Positions 16,362 to 27,291 of a stretch of DNA of 64,000 bases are shown piece by piece (positions within the stretch are counted from its first letter, which is position 1; each line of letters begins with the position of its first letter). The stretch covers positions 62,001-126,000 of the forward strand of contig JAQVAV010000001.1 of NCBI GenBank assembly GCA_028690665.1, given 5' to 3'. The notes below the pieces were generated by a model. It had not been told where the DNA came from and ran no database searches. It saw only the letters and a list, made by a program, of their open reading frames with translations. Source of the DNA: Paludibacter sp. Its GTDB lineage: Bacteria > Bacteroidota > Bacteroidia > Bacteroidales > Paludibacteraceae. The position numbers were made by a program, and so were the translations under genes.

Positions 16362-16392
16362 AACCTTCCGGGTAATAAAATTCCGGAAGGTT
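16362..16392 (-). terminator. Intrinsic terminator after the T9SS cargo gene
   Basis: AACCTTCCGG and CCGGAAGGTT form a perfect 10-bp stem; on the minus strand it is followed by a run of T. It lies 18 nt after the stop at 16410. Confidence 0.8.
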
Positions 16393-16409
16393 CTGCTCTC
16401 TTAAAAATA

Positions 16410-17465
16410 TTATTCTTTAATAAGTTTTTCTTTAAATGTTCCGTTCTGATTACTTACGGTTATTATGTATATGCCGTCAGGTAACCCTGATACCGGAACA
16501 TATTCATTCCCCTTAACTTTTTGGCAAAGTATTTTGCTCCCATTTAAATTATATATGGAAATTGTATTTTCCATTTCCATATCTGAATTGATATAAATTC
16601 CTTCGGTTGTCGGATTAGGATAAATACTGACCGTATTTGCTTCGGTTGTTTTGCTTCTATTTACTACAGCTTTTACCTGTTTCATGGTATAATATATGGT
16701 CAGCTCTATGCTTTGAACCAATTGCATACCATTTTGATAATCTGTAGTGTCGGTCCACATCGTCCCATCCCAAAACAAAAAATTGCCGTAGCAATAGTTT
16801 TTCCCGTTTACATCAATACCATAAATATAATCAGCTTTCATGGTTGGTTCAAAGGTTTGATTTGTTTCATCATAACTATAATCAATTATAAGCACCGGAT
16901 TGCTTTCCACATTGTATGAATATTTTGAACTTGAGGAAGGTTTCCAAACTCCATCTCCATCTTTTTCGAATCTAAGTGTCGAATCCTGTAATCCATTTTT
17001 GTAGAAAACGAGTTCTTTATCATCGATCCCTTCGTCAGAAGAAGTAATTATAGTGTCTCCGCTATAAGTATAATATGCATTTGATTGCCATACCCACTCG
17101 CCGGTTGTTTCCTCCCATTGATAATATGTTTTACTAATTCTTCGTCCATTATCATCGTAGTTATACAACATTGAATCATTTTTTACATAATCAATACTGT
17201 TCTTATCTTTTGAAAACGACCATGATTTTATTTCATTTCCATATTCAGGCTCTGTTTCAGAATATGATTTTTGTAATCCGATTTCTTCCTGAACAACCGT
17301 TCCATTCATTATTAGCTTCATTTCCAAAGTCGAATGCATAGAGTCTGGTATCATTTTGTTTATCAAAGATGAACTTTGGAAAAACCTGTTTATGCTTATT
17401 GTTTCCTGACTAAAGGCAAATAATGCGCAGAGAGCTAACGTCACTGATAATAATTTCTTTTTCAT
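16410..17465 (-). CDS. T9SS cargo protein, function unknown
   Basis: A 351-aa protein. The signal peptide is MKKKLLSVTLALCALFAFSQ. The middle part (residues 60-270) is a YD-repeat-like or beta-rich region with many aromatic and Asp/Asn residues (YNYDDNGRRISKTYYQW, YTYSGDTIITSSDEG) but no catalytic motif that I recognise. The last 75 residues are a type A T9SS sorting domain: VSIYPNPTTEGIYIN, ISIYNLNGSKIL and a final LPDGIYIITV. The protein is therefore expected to be exported, cross the outer membrane through the type IX system, and be anchored or released at the surface. It has its own terminator, so it is not part of the WG/LRR operon downstream. Confidence 0.85.
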   Translation of the reverse strand: MKKKLLSVTLALCALFAFSQETISINRFFQSSSLINKMIPDSMHSTLEMKLIMNGTVVQEEIGLQKSYSETEPEYGNEIKSWSFSKDKNSIDYVKNDSMLYNYDDNGRRISKTYYQWEETTGEWVWQSNAYYTYSGDTIITSSDEGIDDKELVFYKNGLQDSTLRFEKDGDGVWKPSSSSKYSYNVESNPVLIIDYSYDETNQTFEPTMKADYIYGIDVNGKNYCYGNFLFWDGTMWTDTTDYQNGMQLVQSIELTIYYTMKQVKAVVNRSKTTEANTVSIYPNPTTEGIYINSDMEMENTISIYNLNGSKILCQKVKGNEYVPVSGLPDGIYIITVSNQNGTFKEKLIKE

Positions 17466-17663
17466 AACGATAAATTGTTTGTTCCACTTAAAATGTATAA
17501 ATATAATTACTCAATTTTTTGTCATGGAGGACATTTTTCACATAAAATCTTTAAAGTCATTTTTACGTTTGTATAATGCCAAAACGACTTCTTTTCAAAT
17601 TATACTCCTTTAGGACTTTCACATTCATAGAATTGATATTAATACACTAATACGTTTTAAAAA

Positions 17664-18683
17664 CTACTTTTTTAAGAACCCGTATCTCGAACCAATAAAA
17701 AAACCAAATCCCACGTTCCAAAAGAATCCGTTCATTGCACTTTCTTTTGTTTTATATCCTGTCATGAATCCTAATTCGGTATGAACATCCATAATACTTG
17801 CGAATATTACACTATATCCTGTACGAAATCCAAAATTGCTAAACGTTTTTTTACCTTCAACAGGAACAAGATTCCATGCAACATCGTGAGTATCTTCTAA
17901 AGTTGCCAAAGTTGATGCAGGCGAAAAAAGAATATGGGCATACCAATCTATATAATTATCTTTAGTAGCTTTATTAGCCCCATCCAATAATATTTCAAGA
18001 TGCTGGGTAACTCTTCGCTTATATCCAAAATATAAAGTATTTAAATGATATGTTGTTCTTGGAGCGGAAAAATATCCTTCAGGATGGTCAATATTATCAT
18101 CTGATCCCCAGGCTGATTCAACTGGAGCCTTATAACCATCAGAAACTCTCTCGTATTGCCAAATTTCACTTGGAGGAGAGTCTAAATCAACATCTAAACC
18201 AAGCCCTCTCTGTTGTGTCATAAAACCGACATCTAAACCATGGTATATATTTTCACTCACATTTGGAATATTGATATATGATACATGTATATAGTTTCTA
18301 CTTTTTGAACTACTTAAATTAACTTGCACAGGACGTTTTTTTACTGCTTGGTTAAAAAACCAGGTTGTACCTAACTCCAGAGACGAAAATTTACTCATTC
18401 CTTTCACAGGTTGAATATCACGGGTAGTACCATAGGCGGTGCCATCTAAATAAGCTTTCCGATAGTGTATTGTCGGTACAAAATCGGCTATCTGGGTTTG
18501 AAACCCAATTCCATATCCCAAAGCAACACCTCTACACAGTTCAAAATCCGTCAAATCTAAAGTTAAAGATGTTCTTTTGTAATTGTCGGGGTTATCTTCA
18601 ATTATTCTGTAATTAATGTTTTTTTGAGAATACCCCAAAATAGTTATTGAAACTAATGCAAATAATAAAATTGTGTCCTTCAT
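17664..18683 (-). CDS. Exported hypothetical protein, probable outer-membrane beta-barrel
   Basis: A 339-aa protein. The signal peptide MKDTILLFALVSITILGYSQ is followed by alternating polar/hydrophobic strands (TSLTLDLTDFELCRGVALGY, HLNTLYFGYKRRVTQHLEIL, FGFRTGYSVIFASIMDVHTE) and a C-terminal VGFGFFIGSRYGFLKK. The pattern suggests a small outer-membrane barrel, although the final residues are lysines rather than the usual aromatic residue. I do not recognise a family. It lies between the T9SS cargo gene and a response regulator, with gaps of 198 and 133 nt, so cotranscription is doubtful. Confidence 0.6.
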   Translation of the reverse strand: MKDTILLFALVSITILGYSQKNINYRIIEDNPDNYKRTSLTLDLTDFELCRGVALGYGIGFQTQIADFVPTIHYRKAYLDGTAYGTTRDIQPVKGMSKFSSLELGTTWFFNQAVKKRPVQVNLSSSKSRNYIHVSYINIPNVSENIYHGLDVGFMTQQRGLGLDVDLDSPPSEIWQYERVSDGYKAPVESAWGSDDNIDHPEGYFSAPRTTYHLNTLYFGYKRRVTQHLEILLDGANKATKDNYIDWYAHILFSPASTLATLEDTHDVAWNLVPVEGKKTFSNFGFRTGYSVIFASIMDVHTELGFMTGYKTKESAMNGFFWNVGFGFFIGSRYGFLKK

Positions 18684-18816
18684 TGTTTAAAAAATTAAAA
18701 TGTACCTACTCTTATGGTTTTTCGGCTTTTACCCTGTTTTTTTGTAGTGGTTTGAACAGCTCCCTTGCTTTCTTTACTATATATAATTTCTTAAATACCG
18801 CATATTAAAAAAACTA

Positions 18817-19461
18817 TTATGTCAATTTATTCCGGATAGCATATTTTATCAGCCCGACAATCGATTTACTGGCTGTTTTTTCCATAATCCTGATACGGTG
18901 GGTGTCTACTGTTTGTTTGCTGATACAAAGTCTCTCGGCAATTTCTTTACTCGTCAACTCCTGCAAAATAAGACTAAGAACTTCCGTCTCGCGAGTAGTT
19001 AACTTTGCACAACAAATCGATTTTTCGATTCCTACATCACTATAGATCAAGGGTAATATATCGTATGAAAGATAACTGCCTTTATCTATTAAAGAACTGA
19101 GTGCCCGCAAAAGCTCATTTTTACCGCAATTTCTCAGGATATACCCATCGACCTCACACGATAATGCTTCCCAAATATAGAAGGGTTTATCATACATTGA
19201 TAAAATCAGAACTTTTATAACACTGTTATGAGATTTTATTTTATGGCAAAGCTCTATGCCATTTATACCCGGGAGACAAATATCGATAATTACTATATCA
19301 AAGAAAATTGATGAATCCGCAATTTTAATCCATGCATCTTCCTCATTAAAGGCTGTATCGGTTATTTCAAACCTGTTGTATGTAGCTAACATGCTTTTAA
19401 TGCCATCAATCACAATTTGCTGATCATCAATAAGCAAAATTTTTATCTTTTTTTCTGTCAT
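18817..19461 (-). CDS. NarL/FixJ-type response regulator, receiver Lys replaced by Arg
   Basis: A 214-aa protein: receiver domain (residues 6-122) plus LuxR-type helix-turn-helix (148-212, LTTRETEVLSLILQ and SKQTVDTHRIRIMEK). The acidic pair Asp12-Asp13, the phosphoacceptor Asp60 and Ser88 are present. The conserved receiver lysine that follows the fifth strand is Arg110 here (GYILRN), whereas the neighbouring paralogue has Lys109 (GYMLKN). The two proteins are similar along their whole length, so this is a local duplication. Without the lysine, phosphorylation-induced switching may be weakened or changed. No kinase gene is directly attached: 653 nt separate it from the second regulator. Confidence 0.88.
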   Translation of the reverse strand: MTEKKIKILLIDDQQIVIDGIKSMLATYNRFEITDTAFNEEDAWIKIADSSIFFDIVIIDICLPGINGIELCHKIKSHNSVIKVLILSMYDKPFYIWEALSCEVDGYILRNCGKNELLRALSSLIDKGSYLSYDILPLIYSDVGIEKSICCAKLTTRETEVLSLILQELTSKEIAERLCISKQTVDTHRIRIMEKTASKSIVGLIKYAIRNKLT

Positions 19462-20114
19462 AACAATGTCAGTTTAGGCACAGATCAACTACTCATACAA
19501 CTATTCAAAGTATTAATGGCAAATTCATAAAAAACAAAACGATTCTCTTTCAGGTAAATAATTCTATTATTTATTTTATGAATTCGTTTTGATTTTGTAT
19601 TAACCAATATATAATCATAAATTAACCAAACCGATTTTCTGTCAATCTCTCTGAGAAATATTGATTTTATAATATCAAATGTGTTTCGGAAAATTTTAAT
19701 TATCTGCTATTGTAAACATGCAGTTACGAAAGAACAACTTTACAGGCAAAAACAACGGACAAAATATTGATTTAAAAAACTCAGGACAAACTCAGAAATT
19801 ATCAAGACTATCTGATTTTTTAATTTTCAACAAAATTAAGCGTCATTGACAAACAAAAAAATCCATATAAATATGGATTTTTTTAAATTAACGCAAGTTA
19901 TATATAAAACAGCCTATATAAATTTAAACTTATAAAATTGATTACTTTTTAAAAATAAACAATTCATTGACACATTAACGGATTTGTTCTCCTTCTTTTT
20001 TGTCTAAATCAGGGTACTTTTTGTTTTCCGTCAGTTGACGGAGATATCCGGAGAGGATTCTTCTGTTTCACGGAATATCCGCAAGTGATTATGTTTTTTT
20101 GGACAAATCAAAGA
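19462..20114. other. 653-nt gap between paralogous response regulators
   Basis: No ORF or RNA gene was recognised. The stretch is very AT-rich. It contains a 14-bp hairpin at 19855-19884, a CCGTCA-GT-TGACGG palindrome at 20028-20041, and two similar words, ACGGAGATATCCG (20038-20050) and ACGGAATATCCG (20070-20081), 32 nt apart in the same direction. Confidence 0.6.
19855..19884. terminator. Bidirectional-looking AT hairpin
   Basis: Arms 19855-19868 and 19871-19884 are a perfect 14-bp inverted repeat (AAAAAAATCCATAT). The A-run and T-run at the ends give it terminator form in both directions; the weak stem lowers confidence. Confidence 0.45.
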
Positions 20115-20756
20115 TTATATCAACTTATTTCTGATTGCATATTTTATGAGTCCGACAACTGATTTGCTATTTGTTTTTTCCATAATATTAAGCCTGTGAG
20201 TATCGACAGTTTGTTTACTAATATACAGCTTATCAGCGATTTCCCTACTTGTAAATTCCTGCAAAATAAGTTTAAGAATCTCGGTTTCACGTGTAGTAAG
20301 ATTTACGTGACAAACTTCTTTTTCTTTTTTTGTTTCGCTGTATATCAAAGGTATTATGTCGTAAGCAAAATAACTTCCTTTATCTGTCAGTGCCTCAAGG
20401 CCATGTAAAAATTCTTTTTTCCCACAATTTTTAAGCATATAACCATCTGCTTCGCAATATATTGCATTCCTGACATAAGAAGCTTCATTATACATGGATA
20501 AAATCATCACTTTTATATTACCATTATATGATTTTATTTTTCGACAAAGCTCTATGCCATTCATTCCCGGAAGCGAAATGTCAACTGTTATTATATCGAA
20601 AGCAATTGGGTCTGCAATTATTTTAGTCCAGGCCTCCTCCCCACTAAAAGCCACATCTATAACTTCAAACCTGCCGTGCCGGACAAGCATACTTTTAATG
20701 CCATCAATTACAATTTGATGATCATCAACAAGCATTATTTTAAGTTTATCTTCCAT
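20115..20756 (-). CDS. NarL/FixJ-type response regulator paired with the TPR kinase
   Basis: A 213-aa protein with a receiver domain (residues 5-121) and a LuxR-type DNA-binding domain (147-211). All receiver residues are intact: Asp11-Asp12, phosphoacceptor Asp59 (VDISLPG), Ser87 and Lys109. The recognition helix region SKQTVDTHRLNIMEKTNSKS is nearly the same as in the neighbouring paralogue, so the two may share DNA targets. The start codon is 2 nt after the stop of the histidine kinase gene, the standard arrangement for a cognate pair. Target genes are unknown; the adjacent surface-protein genes are plausible. Confidence 0.92.
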   Translation of the reverse strand: MEDKLKIMLVDDHQIVIDGIKSMLVRHGRFEVIDVAFSGEEAWTKIIADPIAFDIITVDISLPGMNGIELCRKIKSYNGNIKVMILSMYNEASYVRNAIYCEADGYMLKNCGKKEFLHGLEALTDKGSYFAYDIIPLIYSETKKEKEVCHVNLTTRETEILKLILQEFTSREIADKLYISKQTVDTHRLNIMEKTNSKSVVGLIKYAIRNKLI

Positions 20757-20758
20757 TT

Positions 20759-22639
20759 TTATAAGGGAATTATTATTATAAAACGGGCGCCAGTATTATC
20801 CGAAAAAATATCAATTGTTCCATTAATATGTTTTATCCGGTCAACCAGATTATTCAACCCTATTCCTCTTGTATTTTTAAGAATGTTCACATCGAAGCCA
20901 ATTCCATTATCCAATACTTCCAGTTTTATGTGTTGTCCGGTAATTGACAATCTTATTTCAACTTGTTCTGCTTTCGAATATTTTACAGCATTATTTATTA
21001 ATTCCTGCACAATCCGGTACAAAACAAAATCAAGACTTTTGCCGACAGACAACTTGTCACGTATTGCTCCATCCGGAAAAAATTGAAATAACATATTCTT
21101 TCCGGTCATATTATTGTGTTCACAAAGGCTCTCAATCGCCGGAACAATTCCATTTATTAAGTCCTTTGGAAAAAGATTATGTGAAATATCTCTGACATCG
21201 GTCACTGTGTCATTTAATAATTCTGATATTTTTTCAGTTTTATCATTGGCAGGTTCAACAAGAGAGAGATGCATTTGAATCACAGCTAATTTCTGACTCA
21301 CGCTGTCGTGTAAATCAGCGGCAATACGAGAGCGTTCATTTTGTTCTGCCTCTACCAGCATCGATAACACTTTCGTATCCTGTTCCGCCATTTTCAGTTT
21401 TAGCACTTTGCTTCGATATTTAAAATAATAATATAAAATTGCAATTACTAAAATGGCAATCAGCAGTATAAACATCAAAATAGCACGTTGATTTTTTAAC
21501 TGATTCTTTTGTTCAATGATTTTCTGATTTTTTTTAACCGATTCAAATTCGATATTCAATCTTTCGATAGTTCGGTTAACTACTTCATTATTTATTTTTT
21601 TATAAATATGTAGCATTGAATCCTGATAGACCACAGCCTGCTTATAATCGTCATTCTGTAATGCAAGTTGCACAAGGCTTTCATAAGCAATATACTCTTT
21701 ATCGGTATTATTGTCATCGGAAAAAATTTGTAATGCCCTTGTATAATATTCTGTGGTTTGCTTTTGATTTTCGTTTTCCAAACATATATCTCCCAGCAAA
21801 ATCAAATTAAGCCCCATGTTCATTCTTATTCCCGAAAGAGAATCCACTATATATGATTTTTTACAATAATACAACGCACTATCGATCATTCGTTTCTCTA
21901 AAAAGCACATTCCAAGATTATTATAAAAAGAACTCATAAGATAGTTGTTTCCCTGATCCGCTCCATATTTAGCAATAATATGCCGGTCTAAATTCATAGC
22001 ACTGTCAATTATTCCTCCAGAACCGTAGATATTAGCTTTAAGATGCAACGCAGCTAAGATAACTGTCAGATTCGTTGTATCTGCCACCGCCTTATTTATT
22101 AGTTGCATGGCTTTATCAACTTCTCTTTTATTATAATACATCATGGCCATATTCGTATATACCACTTGCAAACGTCGCGTATTTTTTAAAGAATCATAAA
22201 GGGTTTCGGCTTTAGTGTAATAATAACAAGCCGAATCGAACACTCCCATGTTCATGAAGTTCATCCCTTTTCCTACATAATTAGCTGCAATTAAAGAATC
22301 AACATTCTCACATTGCGTAAGAATTGAAATTCCATCTTCATAATTTTTATTAGACTTTTGATAAGCTGCCTCACGATAATTCAGTCGTGCTTCTATTGTT
22401 TTTTTCAAATATTCAAGCAAATAGGCTGGCTGGACAGAGTTAACAGAATCAACTTTATAATAAAAATTTACAAGGGTATCATAATCAGCATAACTCTTTT
22501 TCTGAAACTCTTGATACAATACATTAAATTGTTCAACATTTTTATTCTGGGAAGGAAAAGTACAACAAAGCAGAAAAATAAAACCGGCAATTAAGCAATA
22601 TAAATACTTGACGCGCCTAAAAATTTGCATAAATTTCAT
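20759..22639 (-). CDS. TPR-containing sensor histidine kinase (HisKA_3 family)
   Basis: A 626-aa protein. A lipoprotein-like signal (FIFLLCCTF, Cys near 25) is followed by about 340 residues of TPR repeats (for example AANYVGKGMNFMNMGVFDSA and SSFYNNLGMCFLEKRMIDSA), a coiled-coil, and a transmembrane helix at about 383-405. The cytoplasmic part has a HisKA_3 dimerisation helix with His444 in LHDSVSQKL and a HATPase domain with N-box (QELINNAVKYS), DNGIGFD and RGIGLNNL. It is complete. The periplasmic TPR domain probably senses a protein or peptide ligand. Phosphate should pass to the response regulator encoded 2 nt downstream. A -7-like TATTTTTG on the minus strand lies at 22710-22717. Confidence 0.9.
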   Translation of the reverse strand: MKFMQIFRRVKYLYCLIAGFIFLLCCTFPSQNKNVEQFNVLYQEFQKKSYADYDTLVNFYYKVDSVNSVQPAYLLEYLKKTIEARLNYREAAYQKSNKNYEDGISILTQCENVDSLIAANYVGKGMNFMNMGVFDSACYYYTKAETLYDSLKNTRRLQVVYTNMAMMYYNKREVDKAMQLINKAVADTTNLTVILAALHLKANIYGSGGIIDSAMNLDRHIIAKYGADQGNNYLMSSFYNNLGMCFLEKRMIDSALYYCKKSYIVDSLSGIRMNMGLNLILLGDICLENENQKQTTEYYTRALQIFSDDNNTDKEYIAYESLVQLALQNDDYKQAVVYQDSMLHIYKKINNEVVNRTIERLNIEFESVKKNQKIIEQKNQLKNQRAILMFILLIAILVIAILYYYFKYRSKVLKLKMAEQDTKVLSMLVEAEQNERSRIAADLHDSVSQKLAVIQMHLSLVEPANDKTEKISELLNDTVTDVRDISHNLFPKDLINGIVPAIESLCEHNNMTGKNMLFQFFPDGAIRDKLSVGKSLDFVLYRIVQELINNAVKYSKAEQVEIRLSITGQHIKLEVLDNGIGFDVNILKNTRGIGLNNLVDRIKHINGTIDIFSDNTGARFIIIIPL

Positions 22640-22919
22640 ATATTAAAGATTTTTCAGGTTTTAGATATATTTTCTTCTCTATTAGTTATTTTATGTAAAT
22701 TATTGGTCACAAAAATACATAATTTTAATTATTATTGCTCGATAAAATTTTCTTATTTATACTTTTCGATAAAATTTTCCAAAGGACGATATCGCCCATA
22801 ATTTTGTATCATATCGACATTAAGGCTTGAGTGACATTACCCAACAAAATTGTTTACAAAAGGTAGTTTCAGAAATTCTCCGCCGGGCAACAATAGAAAA
22901 TCTTAATATGATATAAAAA
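22640..22919. other. Gap between the kinase gene and the rpoC terminator
   Basis: About 280 nt with no gene. It holds the putative -7 element of the kinase gene (22710-22717) and nothing else that I recognise. Confidence 0.5.
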
Positions 22920-22958
22920 CAAACAGGGTTACCGAAACAATAACGGTAACCCTGTTTG
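22920..22958 (-). terminator. Intrinsic terminator of the rpl-rpoBC operon
   Basis: A perfect 15-bp stem (CAAACAGGGTTACCG, arms 22920-22934 and 22944-22958) with a 9-base loop, followed on the minus strand by TTTTTAT. It lies 22 nt after the rpoC stop. Confidence 0.93.
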
Positions 22959-22980
22959 CTTTATAATTTTTTGTTATGAC

Positions 22981-25900
22981 TTATTCTTCTTCCGAAGACT
23001 CTTCATCAATATCAATTACATTACGTCGTGCATCAATTTTTTTATCGTACTCTTCACGAGAGTAAACCACGAGTTTATCAAATTCACGCTGACCTGTACC
23101 TGCCGGGATCAAATGACCGCAGATAACGTTCTCTTTCAAACCTTCCAGACGATCCACTTTTCCATTGATTGCCGCATCGTTCAGTACCTTGGTAGTTTCC
23201 TGGAATGATGCAGCCGACATGAAGCTGTTGGTCTGTAATGCTGCACGGGTAATACCCTGCAAAATCTGGCTTGAAGTAGCGGCAATGGCATCACGTGTAA
23301 CCACTAATTTAAGGTCACGACGTTTCAGCATACTGTTCTCGTCACGAAGTTTACGCGGAGTAATAATCTGTCCCGGTTTAAGCGTTGCAGAATCACCGGC
23401 ATCCTCAATAACTTTTTTGCCCCAGATACGATCGTTTTCTTCCATAAAATCGTTTTTATCAACAATTTGTTTTTCAAGGAAGTGTGTATCTCCCGCTTCA
23501 ACAATTTCCACTTTACGCATCATCTGACGAACGATTACTTCAAAGTGTTTGTCGTTGATTTTCACACCTTGCAAACGGTATACGTCCTGTACTTCGTTTA
23601 CGATATAATCCTGAACAGCTGTAGGGCCTTTGATCAACAGAATATCGTTCGGAGTGATAGCTCCGTCGGAAAGTGGAGTACCTGCACGCACAAAGTCGTT
23701 TTCCTGAACAAGAATCTGTTTCGAAAGCGGAATCATATACTTCTTAATCTCTCCGGTTTTCGATGTAACACTTAATTCACGGTTACCACGTTTAATTTTT
23801 CCGAAGTTAACTTCGCCATCAATTTCAGCAACAACAGCCGGATTCGACGGGTTACGTGCTTCGAACAACTCGGTAACACGGGGAAGACCCCCTGTGATAT
23901 CACCGGCTTTACCAACGGCACGCGGAATCTTCACAAGCATCTGACCAGTTTTGATCTTATCTCCGTTGTCAAGTACAAGGTGGGCGCCTACCGGCAAGTT
24001 GTACGTACGTAAAACATTACCGTCTTTATCAATAATATGCGCACTCGGAACTTTATTTCGGTCTTTCGATTCGATAATAATTTTTTCTTTCAGACCGGTT
24101 GCCTCATCAGTTTCTGTTTTGAATGTCTGATTTTCAACAACATCTTCAAAATCAATTGTACCTTCGTTTTCCGAAATAATAACTGCATTAAACGGATCCC
24201 ATTCGCAGACTACCTGTTCCTTTTTATAAGTTTGTCCCTGTGTCACAAAAATTTTAGATCCGTAAGGTATATTTTGTGTTGTAAGCGTGATACCCGTATT
24301 CGGATCAATAACACGCATTTCAGCCAGACGGCTTACAACAACTTTATAGTTACTATCTTTTTCAGGTGCATCTACAGTACGAAGTTCATCAAAATCAAGA
24401 ACTCCATCGTAACGCAGGAATAATTTTGATTCTGCTCCGACATTCGACGCAACCCCACCGACGTGGAATGTACGAAGTGTCAACTGTGTACCCGGTTCAC
24501 CGATTGATTGTGCAGCAATAACACCCACGGCCTCTCCGATATGTACCATTTTACCTGTGGCAAGGTTACGTCCGTAACATTTTGCGCAAACACCTTTTTT
24601 CGATTCGCAGGTCAATACCGAACGAATTTCAACACGTTCAATTGGAGAATCCTGAATTTTTTTAGCCAAAGATTCTGTAATCTGGTCACCCGAAGCGACG
24701 ATCAATTCTCCTGTCAACGGATGGTAAATATCGTGAACCGAGACACGTCCTAAAATACGTTCGTACAATGATGAAACAACTTCTTCATTGTTCTTCATCT
24801 CCGTAGCAATAAGTCCGCGTAATGTACCACAATCTTCCTCATTGATAATCACATCCTGTGATACATCTACCAAACGACGTGTCAGGTAACCTGCGTCAGC
24901 AGTTTTCAAAGCAGTATCCGCCAAACCTTTACGGGCACCGTGAGTAGAAATAAAGTACTCCAATACGGAAAGTCCTTCTTTAAAGTTCGACAAAATCGGA
25001 TTTTCAATAATCTGACCGCCTTCAGCTCCTGATTTTTGAGGTTTTGCCATCAAACCACGCATACCGGAAAGCTGACGAATCTGTTCTTTAGATCCACGGG
25101 CACCAGAATCAAGCATCATGTATACTGAGTTGAATCCCTGGTTGTCGCTCGAAAGTTGTTTCATCAAAATGTTCGACAATTTCGAGTTAATGTGAGTCCA
25201 TGTATCAATAATCTGATTGTAACGTTCGTTATAGGTAATGAATCCCATATTATAATTATTCAGGATTTCCTCTACTTCAGCATTTCCCTCTTTTACAAGA
25301 GTTTCTTTTTCCGGCGGAATAATAACGTCTCCAAGGTTGAATGACAGTCCTCCCTTGAATGCCATATAATATCCAAGTGCTTTAATATCATCAAGGAATT
25401 GTGCAGTACGCGCAACTCCACATGTTTCGATTACTTTACCAATAATATCACGCAATGATTTTTTGGATAGGATTTCGTTGATATATCCCATCTGTTCAGG
25501 AACGCACTTGTTTACCAAAATACGTCCGACAGTTGTTTCTATAAGTTGCAGAACCCGTTCCCCTTTTTCGTTCAGGTCATAAGTTCTTACTTTGATCCAT
25601 GCATGAAGCGCAACTTTTTTCTCGTTATAAGCAATTTCTGCTTCTTCCGGAGAATAGAAGATTAATCCTTCACCTTTAGCTCCCGGACGTGGTTTGGTAA
25701 TGTAATACAAACCAAGCACCATATCCTGAGATGGGACAGTAATCGGAGCACCATTAGCCGGATTCAAAATATTATGCGAAGCAAGCATCAACATTTGAGC
25801 TTCCAGAACCGCTTCATTGCCTAATGGAAGGTGAACAGCCATCTGGTCACCGTCGAAGTCTGCGTTGAAAGCCGTACAGGCAAGTGGGTGCAACTGAATA

Positions 25901-27276
25901 GCTTTACCTTCAATCATTTTAGGCTGGAAAGCCTGAATACCCAAACGGTGAAGAGTCGGGGCACGGTTTAGTAATACGGGATGTCCTTTCATCACGTACT
26001 CTAAAATATCCCAGATAACCGGATCCTTACGATCAACGATTTTTTTAGCAGACTTCACTGTTTTTACAATACCACGTTCAATCAGTTTACGAATAACAAA
26101 TGGTTTATACAGTTCAGCTGCCATATCTTTAGGCAAACCACATTCGTGCATTTTAAGTTCCGGGCCAACCACAATTACTGAACGGGCAGAATAATCAACA
26201 CGTTTACCAAGCAGGTTCTGGCGGAAACGTCCCTGTTTTCCTTTCAATGAGTCTGAAAGTGATTTTAACGGACGGTTAGCATCTGTTTTTACTGCACTTG
26301 ATTTACGAGAATTATCAAATAATGAGTCAACTGCTTCCTGAAGCATACGTTTTTCATTACGCAAAATGACTTCCGGAGCTTTAATTTCAATAAGCCGTTT
26401 CAAACGGTTGTTACGGATAATTACACGACGATACAAATCGTTGAGGTCGGATGTTGCAAAACGTCCTCCATCAAGCGGAACCAACGGACGCAATTCCGGT
26501 GGAATGACAGGAACAATTTTTACAATCATCCATTCCGGTTTATTCCTATTTTTCGAAGCACGGAACGATTCTACAATTTGCAAACGTTTCAAAGCTTCGT
26601 TTTTACGTTGTTGAGATGTATCTGTATTTGCTTTATGACGTAATTCATAAGACAGCGCATCCAAATCCAAACGGGTCAACAGATCATAAATGGCATCTGC
26701 ACCCATTTTAGCTATAAACTTATTCGGATCGCTGTCGTCCAGCATTTGATTTTCGCGTGGAAGTGAATCCAGTAAATCAAGATATTCTTCTTCAGAGATC
26801 AGTTCCCCATCAACGATATTTTCACCGTTGTCAAGGACACCTGCCTGAATAATTACATATTTTTCGTAATAAATAATTGCATCAAGTTTTTTGGTTGGCA
26901 TTCCGAGCAGGTAACCGATTTTATTCGGCAATGAACGGAAATACCAGATATGAGCCACAGGTACAACGAGCTGTATGTGTCCCATACGTTCACGACGAAC
27001 TTTCTTTTCTGTAACCTCAACACCGCAACGGTCACACACAATTCCTTTGTAACGAATACGTTTGTATTTACCGCAATGACATTCAAAGTCTTTTGTCGGA
27101 CCGAAAATACGTTCACAGAACAAACCATCACGTTCTGGTTTGTAAGTACGGTAGTTAATGGTCTCAGGTTTGAGTACCTCGCCACTCGATAATTTTAATA
27201 TTTCCTCAGGTGATGCGAGCCCAATGGATATTTTATTAAAATTAGTCTTTAGCTTATTATCGTTTTTAAAAGCCAT
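22981..27276 (-). CDS. rpoC: DNA-directed RNA polymerase subunit beta-prime
   Basis: A 1431-aa full-length RpoC, the usual Bacteroidetes size. The N-terminal zinc ribbon ([20 protein letters not shown], about residues 67-86), the catalytic magnesium loop [10 protein letters not shown] (DFDGD at 473-477), the bridge-helix region ([19 protein letters not shown]) and the second zinc site with [12 protein letters not shown] are all present. The C-terminus is acidic ([11 protein letters not shown]). It forms the active centre of RNA polymerase with RpoB. It follows rpoB after a 161-nt spacer that carries two palindromes. Confidence 0.99.
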   Translation of the reverse strand: MAFKNDNKLKTNFNKISIGLASPEEILKLSSGEVLKPETINYRTYKPERDGLFCERIFGPTKDFECHCGKYKRIRYKGIVCDRCGVEVTEKKVRRERMGHIQLVVPVAHIWYFRSLPNKIGYLLGMPTKKLDAIIYYEKYVIIQAGVLDNGENIVDGELISEEEYLDLLDSLPRENQMLDDSDPNKFIAKMGADAIYDLLTRLDLDALSYELRHKANTDTSQQRKNEALKRLQIVESFRASKNRNKPEWMIVKIVPVIPPELRPLVPLDGGRFATSDLNDLYRRVIIRNNRLKRLIEIKAPEVILRNEKRMLQEAVDSLFDNSRKSSAVKTDANRPLKSLSDSLKGKQGRFRQNLLGKRVDYSARSVIVVGPELKMHECGLPKDMAAELYKPFVIRKLIERGIVKTVKSAKKIVDRKDPVIWDILEYVMKGHPVLLNRAPTLHRLGIQAFQPKMIEGKAIQLHPLACTAFNADFDGDQMAVHLPLGNEAVLEAQMLMLASHNILNPANGAPITVPSQDMVLGLYYITKPRPGAKGEGLIFYSPEEAEIAYNEKKVALHAWIKVRTYDLNEKGERVLQLIETTVGRILVNKCVPEQMGYINEILSKKSLRDIIGKVIETCGVARTAQFLDDIKALGYYMAFKGGLSFNLGDVIIPPEKETLVKEGNAEVEEILNNYNMGFITYNERYNQIIDTWTHINSKLSNILMKQLSSDNQGFNSVYMMLDSGARGSKEQIRQLSGMRGLMAKPQKSGAEGGQIIENPILSNFKEGLSVLEYFISTHGARKGLADTALKTADAGYLTRRLVDVSQDVIINEEDCGTLRGLIATEMKNNEEVVSSLYERILGRVSVHDIYHPLTGELIVASGDQITESLAKKIQDSPIERVEIRSVLTCESKKGVCAKCYGRNLATGKMVHIGEAVGVIAAQSIGEPGTQLTLRTFHVGGVASNVGAESKLFLRYDGVLDFDELRTVDAPEKDSNYKVVVSRLAEMRVIDPNTGITLTTQNIPYGSKIFVTQGQTYKKEQVVCEWDPFNAVIISENEGTIDFEDVVENQTFKTETDEATGLKEKIIIESKDRNKVPSAHIIDKDGNVLRTYNLPVGAHLVLDNGDKIKTGQMLVKIPRAVGKAGDITGGLPRVTELFEARNPSNPAVVAEIDGEVNFGKIKRGNRELSVTSKTGEIKKYMIPLSKQILVQENDFVRAGTPLSDGAITPNDILLIKGPTAVQDYIVNEVQDVYRLQGVKINDKHFEVIVRQMMRKVEIVEAGDTHFLEKQIVDKNDFMEENDRIWGKKVIEDAGDSATLKPGQIITPRKLRDENSMLKRRDLKLVVTRDAIAATSSQILQGITRAALQTNSFMSAASFQETTKVLNDAAINGKVDRLEGLKENVICGHLIPAGTGQREFDKLVVYSREEYDKKIDARRNVIDIDEESSEEE

Positions 27277-27291
27277 ATTATATTCTTTAGG

